The position numbers and the translations under genes were made by a program. Positions 20,280-30,189 of a stretch of DNA of 64,000 nt are shown in pieces. The notes below the pieces were generated by a model. It did no database searches and was not told the origin of the DNA. It worked only from the letters and a program-made list of their open reading frames with translations. Location: the NCBI RefSeq assembly GCF_019279795.1, contig NC_056750.1, forward strand, positions 829,513,519-829,577,518, in the 5' to 3' direction. This DNA comes from Protopterus annectens. Lineage: Eukaryota; Chordata; Ceratodontiformes; Protopteridae. Every line of letters starts with the position of its first letter. The first letter of the stretch is position 1.

Positions 20280-21815
20280 AAAAAACTCAGATGCATTTGG
20301 ATCCAATTTTGTATGGCAGTGCACACACTGACTCACTGCAACTTCCAAACCTGCTAGCAGACACGTTTGGCTGAAAAGTGTCCCTTCTGCCACCATCAAA
20401 CCTACTACAAACTATGTGTGCAACATGACCTCCAAACTGTGGTATCTACATTGACAAAGTTATCTCTGCCCTCCCCAACACTAGCAGCACAGTTTCCATG
20501 GGACTAGATGGCATTCTGACCTGTGTTCTTCATGTGCTTCAACAGTGAGCTACTCCCTAGTCACCATATTCAACCACAGTCTGCATACTGCTCTTGTCCA
20601 CATTGAATGGAATACAGTGACCATTTTCAACCACACAAGAGATGATTGGCAAAATACAGCTGTAATTGTAGAACCATAACTTTATGTAACCTCTGCCTTA
20701 AGGCAATGTATACAGTTTTCATGATCTCAGACACAAGGAAATAGGTGATCTCCAAACACTAGATGTGTTGCAGTTAGTTGTTCTCAAGGCTATCTTGTGG
20801 CTGAAAAACCTGATGGAATTCAAGACTGTGACCACAGACATACACAAAGTCAAAGATGTACACACATCCTATTGTAACTTGGCCAAGGCCTTCAACACAA
20901 GCCAACATTTGTTGTCAGTGGGAAACTAACCAAATCCTATGTTATCAGTTGGTTTGCAAATGGGATCGCAGACCAACAACATTCAATCACAGTGTGAAAC
21001 TTCACTTCAAGCAGCAGACATGTCACCTGTGTGGTAACAGAAGTGTCAGTGCTGTGGTCTCTCATGTTTGACATATATGTCTCAGACGTCCTGAACAAAA
21101 CAGAGGGTCTGTGGCACAAATGACTGCTGGCAAAGCCATGGGTGTTGCATAAACCGCACAGAAGTGCATCAGCATACCCCGTGGTAATAATAAATGTTCC
21201 TGTTTATTATAAAATAACCATGAGCATACTATTTACCACTTCTGTATTGGTAGACCTTGGAACACATGTCGACTGCCACCTGGGTCTACAGTGGGGAGGC
21301 AGGCATCCTACAGCTTACATCTGATTAGCAACAGCAGTGCATCAGTATCAATATATGTTAGCAATCCCCTATACTTATCCCTACTCAGCTGTATTAATGA
21401 ATATAATCCATCCTTTGAAATGTATTTTATCAGACACCTGCACCAACTTGACAGACCACAGACATGTCTGAGTAATAAAACATCAGAGGATCTCCAACAT
21501 ATATCTTCTTTGGGCAGACTAACGTATCTGTCACTGTGTGCAGTATCATATAGATAGCTTTGAGGCAGATTATGTATACCTTACAGGCATCTGTGGCCAA
21601 AATGGGATGAAAATGCTGCATGTGTTAAGTAATGTGGGATTCCAGTTACCTGTTCCTAGGACCACAGTGTACAGTATGACATACATAGGACATGCTGGAG
21701 AGACAGATAACAACATTCAAAGGTCATCACTCCTCTACAGTAAGCTTCAAATCCATGTCAAGCAGACCACCTCCATTACCCTGTTTAAGCACAGGCTGGA
21801 TAACTTGATGTGAAT
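20280..21815 (+). pseudogene. CR1 copy 2 reverse transcriptase remnant
   Basis: Matches CR1 copy 1 ORF2 in order: VISALPNTSSTVSMGLDG (copy 1: VKDALSKAKNTASMGPDG), LYVTSALRQCIQ, a palm region around NLAKAFNT, SVLWSLMFDIYVSDVLN (copy 1: SVLGLLLFGIYFSEVQ), DLGTHVDCHLGL (copy 1: DLGTQVDSNLSF) and HVKQTTSITLFKHRLDNLM (copy 1: HVRQSTSLNLFKKNLDKWM). The active-site FADD box is lost. Many stops and frameshifts are present. Confidence 0.7.
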
Positions 21816-22799
21816 ACATTATCTGTCATGGATCACTACTGCTTCACTCCTGGATATGGGTGGTCCTTCCTAGACAAACCTTGGCAATGCATTATATCTG
21901 CCTTAATATTATATTGTGATGTAATGACTATGCTTCTAAACACCATCAAGTCAATACCCTCATCACATTCTATAAACCTCGGAACCTATGGCAATGTACA
22001 TGCAAAACAGAACATTATACTGTATTGCCATTCTGATGAGATTTGTCTTCAGTGCTGACATACAGTCCTGAGTTCTGAATCTGATGGGTTAGATGTATTA
22101 ATGGGATGCATTTAATTGTCTGAATTCACAGCCCTTACAAAAGCATCCACTATAAAAATAAATAAATTATTATGCTAGCAACTGTCTAAATGGCTACATA
22201 CAATCTAATTGACAGGTACAATTATCGGTTCAACAGCACAAATGGAGGTAATAACATCATATTAATATAGATAGTCACCCTGTACATCAGAAACATAGCT
22301 TTAGTATCCCTGAGTCTAAAAGGAAGATGACAGGATGTGGCACAATTATCATCACTTTCACATGGTGTTGTGTAGGGGTACAGGAGGCCTAAGCTGACAC
22401 AAAAGGCTGGTGAGTGTGTGTGAGTATGCAAGGTAAGCAGGCAAGATGGACCATGTGAATGTTGTGTGTGTGTCTGTAGGTGCCCTCAATGTGACATTGG
22501 TGTGTAAGGGTCTGCATGAACACAGCCAAGCTAAGCGCTAGGCCTACATGTCTGTATGTCGGACAGCTGTGAACTGTGCATGGTAGAGCTGACAGTTCAT
22601 TGCCCCCCCTCTGAATAAGAGAACTGGCTCTTTCAGGAGTTGCACTAGCACCTCCATGCCCAAGGTCAGATGCTGTGGTACTATCTGAAGGTGAGTGATG
22701 TTTGCTGGACATGCTCCCTTCACAGAAATGCCCAGGATGATGACCCCATGGTCTGCTACATCTGAATGTGGACAGCACACTCCTTGCTATAGCAGTAGA
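21816..22799. other. no gene recognised
   Basis: Probably the CR1 copy 2 3' UTR at first, then the left flank of Harbinger copy 2. Short frames on both strands show no recognisable motif. The left terminal repeat of the Harbinger is expected in 22.1-22.8 kb but was not identified. Confidence 0.35.
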
Positions 22800-23614
22800 T
22801 GCACTGTCACTGTGGGAGCATGATCAGGTGCGGCCACGTTGGTACTCAGCAGATGTAGTTGCAGACCTACACCCACAAGGTCGACACTCCCCTCACAGCA
22901 GACATTCCATCATAGACAATGTTTGTTCCATGATAGATACACTGCATTCCCTCACAGACGCATTATGTTCCAACTTGTCATTCAACTGATCCAGGGAATC
23001 AACAACAAGGTGGAGGCAGTCATGGCTGTCAGACTATGCTGCATCTATAACCCTGGGCATTCTCCTACATTTCTTTTCTGAACAGGCCTGTACCTCCATG
23101 ATGGCCCTAAACATACATTGAGTGACACATGATGAGGCACCTGCAATAGGTTGGGGAGGGACAGCAGGCATTCTCTCAGCATCAATATCAATCCACTTGT
23201 GTGGCACCTCACTGACAGTTTGGCTATGGGCAGTGACAACAGTCACTGAAGCCTCAGTAGTAGCCACACTTCCTTGGTCAATGTCCTCACCCTCCAACTG
23301 TCCAATATCTTTGACCTCAGTGAGCTAGGTATGCGTAGGCATATTGGATGTGTCTGTTGGTAATGAGGGGGGGAGTCACTGGATGTCAACCTCGGTGTCA
23401 GAATCAGCCACTGCAACCCCCGGCTGTGTCTCACTTTGGCCACCATCATCATCAAAGTCTGATGAGACACTGACATCAGGTGGAGTAAGGGACACAGAAC
23501 CACTTCTATGTTCACCTGTGACAAAAGGATGGAAAACAGGAATACATTAATACCTGCACTACTATGCTGCAATATAGCTTAAGCAATTTAGACTGCTGTC
23601 ACTATTACATACAT

Positions 23615-24260
23615 TCATACCTCTCAACTTTTTATGGCAAGGAATATGGACAAAGCCATGAATAATGGGTGGAAAAAGGCCCAAGAATAGGAATCATTGT
23701 GACATATTGTCCTTAATAATCCATATCACTTCAGTGAAAATTCAGTTCAGCGAACAGCATTTTCGGTTCACTTACATTGAGCATACTGTTCATCGAGCTG
23801 TCTATACTGAGATCGCAGTACAGTGAAGATCAGGAAATTTGCCATTTCCTCACTGTAGTGTGATCTTGGAGTTGTTATATATAATTAGTGAAGGGTGTGG
23901 AAGATGCAGACCCTCACAACAGCAAATTTCGATGAACGGCATTTCTGATGAAATGTTGTTCACTGAACTGTCACTTTGCTGAAGTGATATAGACTGACCC
24001 TTACAAACATAGAAAGGTTATAGAATAGCAGGTATTGCTTCACTATGATATTTATGAGTGGCATGCATTTTTAATGTGAGATCTGTCATTATTTTATGTC
24101 TGCACTCTTTAATGATCTGTCAATAGTTCACAACTAAATCACTATGATCTTAAATATGGGCCAGAGAGATGAGTCACACATCTGGACATTCTGCAAATAT
24201 CTGTACAGTACAGCAATCCATACACCAGGCCTGAGATGACACTTTAGCACATATGTTGGA
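23615..24260. mobile_element. copy of the foldback element, split by a MITE
   Basis: Left part (23615-23716: atacctctcaa, gacaaagccatgaataatg, aaaggccc) and right part (about 24001-24190: acatagaaaggttatag, tttaatgatctg, gtcacacatctggacatt) both match the element at 8822-9430. Between them lies a hAT-like MITE (23717-24000). The copy sits in intron 2 of the Harbinger Myb-like gene. Confidence 0.55.
23720..24000. mobile_element. hAT-like MITE nested in the foldback copy
   Basis: Terminal inverted repeats of about 35 bases: left begins atatcacttcagtg...cagttcagcgaaca, and the right end reads inverted atatcacttcagcaaag...cagttcagtgaaca. Flanks read tccttaat on the left and cccttaca on the right, an imperfect 8-bp duplication candidate. 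No coding capacity. The end sequence (gtctatat/ctatatca) resembles that of the 24422 MITE. Confidence 0.6.
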
Positions 24261-24298
24261 ATATTTGTACATTACTGACATAAATGTATTCTGCTTAC

Positions 24299-24337
24299 CA
24301 ACTGCAGTAGCCCTGGATCTGTGGATTCCTGATGACC
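24299..24337 (-). other. 39-nt micro-exon of the Myb-like gene
   Basis: On the minus strand a pyrimidine-rich acceptor (actttttccag) precedes 39 coding bases, followed by donor gtaagc. The length is a multiple of three and both flanking introns are phase 1, so skipping it would keep the frame. It encodes SSGIHRSRATAV-like residues between EELPG and GEHRSG. Confidence 0.5.
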
Positions 24338-24421
24338 CTGGAAAAAGTAAAGTGGAGGTAATGGCAACAGTACCACATTTAACAGTATAACAGGGCCAAT
24401 GCTTTTAATAGTCTATATCTA

Positions 24422-24756
24422 GGGTCTATATTACATAGTCAAAGTTTCAAAACTTTGAACCTCACATGAGCGAACTCATATGAGCGAAGTTTGAAACATC
24501 CACTATATAATAAAATAAAAAAAAAAAAACTTACCTTACCGCTCTGAGCAGGGGGGCAAGCCCCCCTGCACCCCCCATACACCCCTACTTAAATATACCA
24601 ACTCCGAGAATGCACTTCAGTGCAGAAAGGCAAAATGTCCCATTCTGCTCGTGAAAAGATGTTGACTTTCACCTTTGACCTTTCCTATGTTCGATCATAT
24701 GATGTCGACCATCTATGATTCAAACATCAGAACGGTCACTCATCTAATATAGACCC
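24422..24756. mobile_element. hAT MITE with perfect 8-bp target duplication
   Basis: A 335-bp element with 12-bp perfect terminal inverted repeats (gggtctatatta / taatatagaccc), flanked on both sides by tatatcta (24414-24421 and 24757-24764). An 8-bp duplication is diagnostic of hAT-superfamily transposition. It has a GC-rich hairpin inside (24549-24570) shared with 8353-8711. It is non-coding and lies in intron 1 of the Harbinger Myb-like gene. Confidence 0.9.
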
Positions 24757-25372
24757 TATATCTACAGTAACTGCAATGTTAACAAGAATATGTCTGACAA
24801 CCTCAAAATGACCTGAAAACTGCAGCATCTTAAATACCCCCACCAAAAAGCAACCTGACCCACATTAAAATTATATACATTAATACACAATGAATGCAAC
24901 AGTATTCTACTGATGATCTAACAAAGCCTACCTGGAAGCTCCTCCTGAGATGCAGGAGTGGCACTCATGTCCAGAACATACTGGCTGGTGGACTGCTGGT
25001 TGCTTTCCTTAATGTCAATATTTGTCAGGAACTCCTCAGTGGCAGTGAGGGGTTGTTCTGCTGCAGGCCCACCACCTGTGACCTGACAATCATGTGCCAC
25101 TTCAACACTTGTTTCCTTGCAGCATGATTCATGTCCATGGCTCTGTGTCACACCTGCTCATAGCTGTGAATTTGTTGCACAGCTGCATTTACATTTTGGA
25201 CCAATTTGTCCCACAGGGCCACATGTTCCAACATATTGGCCCACTCCCTGGACATAAAGACTGCATGATGTTGCCTTAAAGCTTCAATGATGGGGTTATT
25301 CTTGGCCTCAGAAAATGGTGGCCTATGCCAAGCGGGCATATTGTTTACTGAAAGACAAAATAATGATGACAC

Positions 25373-26109
25373 ATATTAGGATCACATAAGTACAAATAAA
25401 ACTGTGCACAGATAAGGCAGTACAGGAAATCTCTCAGCATTTACCACTTGATTACAACTTAGAGTCAACAGTGGTCAACAAATAACACGGGGGGGGGCTA
25501 CAAAACAAGGAGAGTAGGATGACAGACATATCCTTGTTTGTGTCATAACTGATACTCATTTATGCTCACACAACCAGCAAAACAGTCTATTCTAGTTTGT
25601 GCCATAGCAGGGACTCCCCCCCCCAAATAAAAAATATACAGGCTAAGGGACAAATGTGCCAACCAAGCAACAGCATAAATTCAAAAGTGTTCTCAAAGGA
25701 CCTATCCATGAAAGATGTGTGCATACTTATCAGACAGCATTAGACTTTCAGCCTGCTCTACATCCTCTGTACCTCTAAAATGGCTGAAATACAAGGCCAT
25801 ATCGTGAGTACAGTTCTAACAAATACTTACTGATTTACTTCACATCCTTCCTAAGTACATTCCGACATGTACATTGTTTAGGTAACAAAATGGCTACATA
25901 CCTGATGGAGTAGAATACTCCTCTGTCAAAATATACTTTTCTAACTTAAATGTGTACCTTAATTTGAATTTTGATACAACATTCATCCACATTGGTTTGT
26001 CTGGCTACACATTTGCCTTTTTATAATGGTGTGCATTAGTAATTCATTGCATCTGACCTCATCTGTCCTTCATAGATACTACCTGCAGCGTGCACTGCTG
26101 CACTGCATG
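25373..26109. other. Harbinger inter-gene region, 5' flank of both genes
   Basis: Non-coding sequence between the divergent Myb-like and transposase genes, likely containing 5' UTR or first exon of the Myb-like gene and shared control regions. G-run at 25491-25497 and C-run at 25617-25624. No other motif recognised. Confidence 0.4.
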
Positions 26110-26155
26110 CTAATCAGCCAATCATGTGGAGCTACTCAACAAGATATAAGGCGTT
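26110..26155 (+). promoter_or_regulatory. putative transposase promoter (CCAAT + TATA)
   Basis: AGCCAAT at 26116-26122 and TATAAG at 26145-26150, the counterpart of the block at 1164-1205 in Harbinger copy 1. Intervening bases (gtggagctactcaa versus gtggacctactcaa) are also conserved. Confidence 0.45.
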
Positions 26156-26270
26156 AATGTAGACACCGTGCCCTTTCTTACATGTGCAGTGAGAGAATAG
26201 TGGCGTACAGATACAATGTAAGCACTGACAGATTGTTAGTCGCAGCTACAATTTCATACATTTGTGTGTG

Positions 26271-26926
26271 CTACAGGCTGAAGCCAATGCTGCTGCTGCT
26301 GCCAATAGCCATAGACAGATAGGGTGTGGACTTTGCAGGCCAATAACACAGTAGAGGAAATGTGGAACCTCTGACAGCTTTGAGTCACATACAGAGCCAA
26401 ATTCAGGGAACCCATCCCAGTGGAATATAAGGTATGTGTTGAAGTTAGTATGTTAGCCACAGGTACCATTAACAGACTACCAGGGGACATGCTTGGTGTC
26501 ACATAGGCATCAGCATCCAGAATCTTCCAAACATTCCTGCATGCTGTGCTATAACATGGCAGAAGGCACATATATTTTAACATAAGTTCTGAGGAGAGGG
26601 TCACAAGTATGCTACAATTGTAACATATATCGCACTACTTTCCAGTAATGTGTGCCATACATCACAGTCATGTACACAAGACAACAACTGAGGAACAGGG
26701 TAGGGTCTTCATTAACCACAAGGTCTACCGCTTGAACAACTGCCAAGTGATGTGTAATAGGGAATCATCTGGAGCTTGTGTGCTGGCAACCCTTGCAGTT
26801 AGGATGACTTCCGTATGTACCACATTCCCCAACTGCACCACATGTGTGCAATGGGAGATATCTCCAAAACTCAAGGTGTGGATGCATGCTATGCACTGTA
26901 GTCATGTCTGAGGAACCCCATCGGAG

Positions 26927-27010
<84 letters not shown>

Positions 27011-27290
27011 GCAGAGGAACACCGTAATGACACACACACTCCAACCAGTAATGCCATAGAGCATGTATTTCAGCTACTGGACTCACAGTGGTAGTGCATC
27101 CATACCTTTGGCTGTGGGCAGCATTACAATCCACCGACATGTCCCTCAATGCTCATAGTATGTACTGTGCTACCTAAGTTATCATAGTGGAAACAACTGC
27201 AACAGGACCATCAAGGGGACAGGGAACACATCCTACTGAAAATGCCAAGGTCACCACAGCCACAGTGTTCAGGGAGAGGTCCTGACATTT
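26271..27290 (+). pseudogene. Harbinger transposase copy 2, heavily decayed
   Basis: Aligns with copy 1: AEANAAAAANSH after a ctacag acceptor-like site, the segment equivalent to KVCVAFRILATGT near 26430, CAIHHSHVHK and NCQVMCNRESS (copy 1: IDCTHVHIK and NCQVVCNGQG) and a C-terminal stretch around 27240-27280 (copy 1: PPMPGSPQSQSQ). A CA microsatellite has expanded inside the coding region. Stops and shifts occur throughout, so it is inactive. Confidence 0.65.
26932..27007. repeat. (CA)n microsatellite inside transposase remnant
   Basis: An uninterrupted AC dinucleotide run of about 76 bases within the Harbinger copy 2 transposase remnant. Confidence 0.95.
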
Positions 27291-27309
27291 CGGTCTCAAA
27301 GGTGGGGAG

Positions 27310-27510
27310 TGCAAAAGTCGAAAGTGTTTGTTGGACTCCTAGTGAATGATTATGGTGCCCAGCTGTTGCAACAGCAGTATCCTGGCTCAGATCAGATACA
27401 TGGAATAGTTTGTTCTGGAATCTGTCCAGTGTTACTGGTATCCCCCACACTTGTGAACAGTGTAGGAATCACTACTGAGACCTCAGGATGAGGAAGAGGG
27501 ATACCCTCAA
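27310..27510 (+). pseudogene. unidentified protein, exon A (left copy)
   Basis: The frame reads GVQKSKVFVGLLVNDYGAQL then LQQQYPGSDQIHG. The inverted copy at 38200-38070 reads GVQESKMVIGLLVKDHGPQL then LQENYTSSQYKSEAWDSL. Conservation at the amino-acid level in two diverged copies points to a real coding exon of an unknown gene or element. I do not recognise the family. It lies immediately after the Harbinger transposase remnant, so a Harbinger-associated or adjacent TE gene is possible. Confidence 0.5.
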
Positions 27511-27636
27511 CAGTTGTATCGTGGAATGCAGGAATGATGACACTCCACTTACAGGCACTGCTTGTAGGCGGTAGCAGCTGCATATGTCCATTATTGTTGT
27601 CCCTAATAGTATTCTTGTGTTCTGTTTTTCCCACAG

Positions 27637-27712
27637 CTAATGCAGAACGAGCATTGAATGTGCAGACCTGTGAAGAAAAAATTAGAAAAATGTGAGATGC
27701 AAGTGGTATATA
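27637..27712 (+). pseudogene. unidentified protein, exon B (left copy)
   Basis: Follows an acceptor-like tgtttttcccacag. It reads ANAERALNVQTCEEKIRKM before a stop. The inverted counterpart (37857-37787) reads AAEERASNVRSHAR and is followed by a consensus donor gtaagt. Agreement of acceptor and coding sequence in both copies supports an exon. Confidence 0.5.
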
Positions 27713-27721
27713 TGCTTCTAA

Positions 27722-27785
27722 ACAGTACTGCTATTTTAGCATTAGGAGTAAACACGGCGTATTGTAGTAAACAACTGTATCACAT
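27722..27785 (-). repeat. single-copy counterpart of the 64-bp satellite
   Basis: Read inverted against the satellite monomer at 32140-37768: agtactgctattttagcatt here versus agtactgttattacagcatt in the inverted monomer, followed by a second matching half around ttgtag...acaactgtatcac. The length from acagtac to tatcac is about 64 bases, one monomer. It lies just after exon B, the same place where the right arm has the array. Confidence 0.55.
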
Positions 27786-28724
27786 TGAGTATGCATTTTT
27801 CAATTGTAAAGCAAAAGCATACATGCATTAGTATGTTATTTAGAACAACGGTGCAGTATTACAGAGTAGACAAGGGTGGTAATTTAGAAAACCACATGTA
27901 CTTGTTTAAGTTGACATGAATATTACAATGTAAAGTATGACCTATATGCTGGGGACAACAAGAGTATGCTGCGGTTTGTTAGTATTATAACAGTGAACCT
28001 GTATCTATAAAGTGTAAAAGGAAAGACTGCATGCATTATGCTGTATTCCAAAGGAAAAGTACAGTATTATATTACTCACTGCTTGTGGGTTCAAATACTA
28101 CACTCCCCATATTTAACATCAGGTCTTTAGAATACTGTTTCAGGTTATTATCAATAACAGTACAGTAGTTTTACATATTCATAATGATAGCATAAGAAGT
28201 GCAGACCCCTATAGCTGTGGGTCATATGGCCTGCTGTTAAATGTAATCAGTGTACATGGAACATGCATATGAGCAATATATGCCCCCAAGAATGATTTTT
28301 GGATGTGATATGATCTACACTGTAGTGTGTCTGTGTTAGCAACAGGGTATTATTCAAAGCAATAAATATATTTATTAGCATTTTGTATTATTGAAAGTAA
28401 AATGTATCAGAATATTTTACATTATTTGTAGAAATATTTGTATATTAACTGTGTGTTTACTAGTGTTATTTCTTTTTTCTCTCGTCCCACCCCTTTTCTC
28501 TGTTTGTTTTTTTGTTATTCATATTTTTGTTATTATGTGTATTGTTATTGTTGTACGATGTACATAATCATAATTTTCATTGTCATAATTCTTTTTATTA
28601 CCTATGGTTTGTTTATTATGCATAATGTTCTATTGTTTTTCTGTTAAATATCTTTTCAGTTCATATTACTTCTCATTGTGTTTGTAATTCTATTATTTAT
28701 TATTTTGCATTAATTTATTATTAT

Positions 28725-29140
28725 GCTGACAATGCAGAGCTTCAACGAAGGGTATCCCGCCTCGGTGAATAAACAGAAAAGATACATGAGTTCACCACCA
28801 AAGCTCCAGAATAGTATTTTAATCCAAACCAACACAGAAAACACAGATGAAAAGTGTATAACAGTCCACAAGTTATAAACTTAAAACCAAGAACGAATTT
28901 ATCGCTTTCATTTCCTTGCAGAAGACTTCGTCAGAATCATAGTTAGTTGATTATAACAGGATTTGAAATAATGTCCCTGCTTCCTATTGGCTCTGCCCTC
29001 ATGAGGTCAAACTGTAATCAACTAACTATGATTCTGTGTATATTTTCTGTTTATTCATCGAGGAGGAACAGCCTTCATTGAATCTCTGCACTGTCAGCAT
29101 TATTTTTTCTGGGTTTGGATCAGCGCGATTTGAATTGGTT
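28725..29140 (-). mobile_element. mini-PLE 1: inverted-arm element with 16-bp TSD
   Basis: A 416-bp element flanked by perfect 16-bp direct repeats attaatttattattat (28709-28724 and 29141-29156). Inverted arms run about 28725-28790 and 29031-29100 (tgctgaca.tgcagag / ctctgcactgtcagca). A second inner pair (28930-28956 / 29009-29036) forms a stem around tcagaatcatagttagttga. A 40-base unpaired tail lies on the right only (29101-29140, tgggtttggatcagcgcgat). CTGACGA...GAAAGCGAT on the minus strand is next to the inner arm. Arm, core and tail order match the coding PLE at 14324-17610, so a non-autonomous PLE derivative is inferred. Confidence 0.7.
28895..28945 (-). ncRNA. hammerhead-like core in mini-PLE 1
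   Basis: Minus strand: GATT then CTGACGA, a stem with TCTT / AAGGA, a second GAAA at 28906-28909, then GCGAT and AAATTC. GATT can pair with AATT after the presumed cleavage point (helix I, one G-U). Helix III would be the very short AGCGAU. Core nucleotides match the hammerhead consensus. Activity is unproven. Confidence 0.4.
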
Positions 29141-29252
29141 ATTAATTTATTATTATATGTTTGATTTGCATTTAATGTTATTCTGTCCATTGTTTTGTGT
29201 TATGTTTTATTTCATTGTGGAATTTTAATTGTATTTGTGTTATTACTACAGC

Positions 29253-29540
29253 ATGGCAGGGTAGGACAGTTCTCCATTGTCCACCTACACTCCCTCTACT
29301 GGCTATTCCACCAATGTCCAGCACTTCTGGGCTGCAGCCTGGCAGCACCCTACCTGTTGCCCCTACCCTACCTGAATCCTCAGGTAGTTCTGCCTCAGAG
29401 GATAGTCTTGTAGTTCTCTCTGGGAGCAGAGGCAGACAGGAGTGATTTTGTCCCTGGAGCTGAACTGCCAGGTCTGATTCATAGGACTGTGCACCACACA
29501 ATTGCTGCATACCTATGCTAAGTGGGCACCCTGATCTCCA
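29253..29540 (+). pseudogene. unidentified protein, exon C (left copy)
   Basis: Follows ttattactacag and reads QGRTVLHCPPTLPLLAIPP then STSGLQPGSTLPVAPTLPES and SSGSSASEDSLVVLSGSRGR in an adjacent frame register. The inverted copy (30422-30190) reads QGRPVPCDLPTLTPPAEALR then STSGL, PAAPTLPRPSDSSA and VVPSGRRGRG. This is a Pro/Ser-rich low-complexity tail conserved in both copies. It is not a recognised family. Confidence 0.45.
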
Positions 29541-30099
29541 TCATCATCCTGAATAATACAAGGACACACAGACGACAGACACTGCGGTCATCAGTGCAGT
29601 GAGGTGACAGTGATGACAGATCAGTGACTGAGGACTCAATTCTAACTCACACCAAACATGGCTTCTATAGGTTCGCAAAGCTCCGACCCCCATCCCAACC
29701 AATGTGTCACCCTCCTCCACAGAGAGGGGTGACAACAACATAATTACATTGTGAAGCCAAATGGATGCAATTAAGTGTGTCAAGTAGACATGTGTGCCTA
29801 ATAGATAGCTATGTTTGGGATGAAATTTATTTTTAAGGTGAGAGTGGAATGTTGGGGAAGGGGCATAGGTAAGTCTGGGGCAGGCAAGTTGGGAATTTGA
29901 GGAAGCATTTGCAGACAGACAAGACAGACAAGAGAAGAGCTTAAGTGAAGGACACAAGAGGGGGGTGAACACTTTGGTTGGGGTAGGAGTGGGGGGGGTT
30001 TGAGGTCCCATGGACATCAGCACAGTAACAGTGTGACTCAAGTCCTCACCCATTGGACTATCACCACTGTCCCATCACTATACACTGGCTGCAGTGGCA
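29541..30099. other. spacer between inverted arms
   Basis: About 560 bases with no clear inverted counterpart. It contains a G-run at 29991-29998 and no recognised gene. It is the axis of the inverted duplication. Confidence 0.4.
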
Positions 30100-30189
30100 G
30101 ACATCTACACCTATGGCCGGTCTGCCATACCAGGATGGAAAGCAGGCTCTCCATCAAACGTAAGCATGTGCACACAGTCTGGTGCACAA

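Larger units (their letters stand above)
12225..21815 (+). mobile_element. CR1-type LINE copy 2, decayed and interrupted
   Basis: Plus-strand remnants align in order with CR1 copy 1 (1441-6107): ORF1 esterase (12225-12640), ORF2 endonuclease and linker (12700-13500, 13758-13950), and RT to C-terminus (20280-21815). Three insertions interrupt it: a short LINE tail (about 13530-13755), an RTE (13977-20224) and, inside the RTE, a Penelope-like element. The copy is much more diverged than copy 1, so it is an old insertion. Confidence 0.75.
22800..25347 (-). pseudogene. Harbinger Myb/SANT-like DNA-binding protein gene
   Basis: Three exons can be proposed on the minus strand. Exon 1 (25347-24932) follows an acceptor-like tttgtctttcag. 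Its ATG at 25339 begins MPAWHRPPFSEAKNN, with a SANT/Myb-like domain (RPPFSEAKNNPIIEALRQHH ... LWDKLVQNVNAAV). It ends EELPG at donor gtaggc. Exon 2 (24337-24299, 39 nt) has acceptor ctttttccag and donor gtaagc. Exon 3 starts at 23515 after tgtcacag and reads GEHRSGSVSLTPPDVSVSSD then DSDTEVDIQ; after a stop, homologous-looking sequence continues to about 22800. Joined, the frame stays open across both introns (phase 1). A frameshift lies in exon 1 near 25140. In Harbinger elements this protein helps the transposase bind the transposon ends and enter the nucleus. Confidence 0.65.
22800..27290. mobile_element. Harbinger transposon copy 2, two divergent genes
   Basis: A minus-strand Myb/SANT-like gene (25347 down to about 22800) and a plus-strand transposase (26271-27290) diverge from a central region with CCAAT and TATA boxes. 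This two-gene layout, transposase plus Myb-like DNA-binding partner, is the known organisation of animal Harbinger transposons. Its introns carry nested elements (23615-24260, 24422-24756). Outer ends are approximate because terminal repeats were not recognised. Confidence 0.65.
27300..29540 (+). repeat. left arm of a large inverted duplication
   Basis: Blocks along this arm reappear inverted between 38260 and 30100: 27310-27510 with 38200-37990, 27637-27700 with 37857-37787, 27722-27830 with satellite-edge sequence near 32080-32140, 28005-28065 with 31790-31725, 28085-28250 with 31700-31560, 28465-28505 with 31405-31375, and 29253-29500 with 30422-30190. Identity looks like 65-80 percent. 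A mini-PLE (28725-29140) interrupts this arm. The arms appear to be two head-to-head copies of one split gene or element. Confidence 0.65.

Noticed and set aside
26765-27149. Frames across the CA repeat on both strands
   Set aside because: Low-complexity translation of a microsatellite inside a decayed transposase.
29178-29510. 110-codon minus-strand frame in the left arm
   Set aside because: The conserved splice acceptors and conserved residues support the plus-strand exon C reading, so the antisense frame is treated as a shadow.
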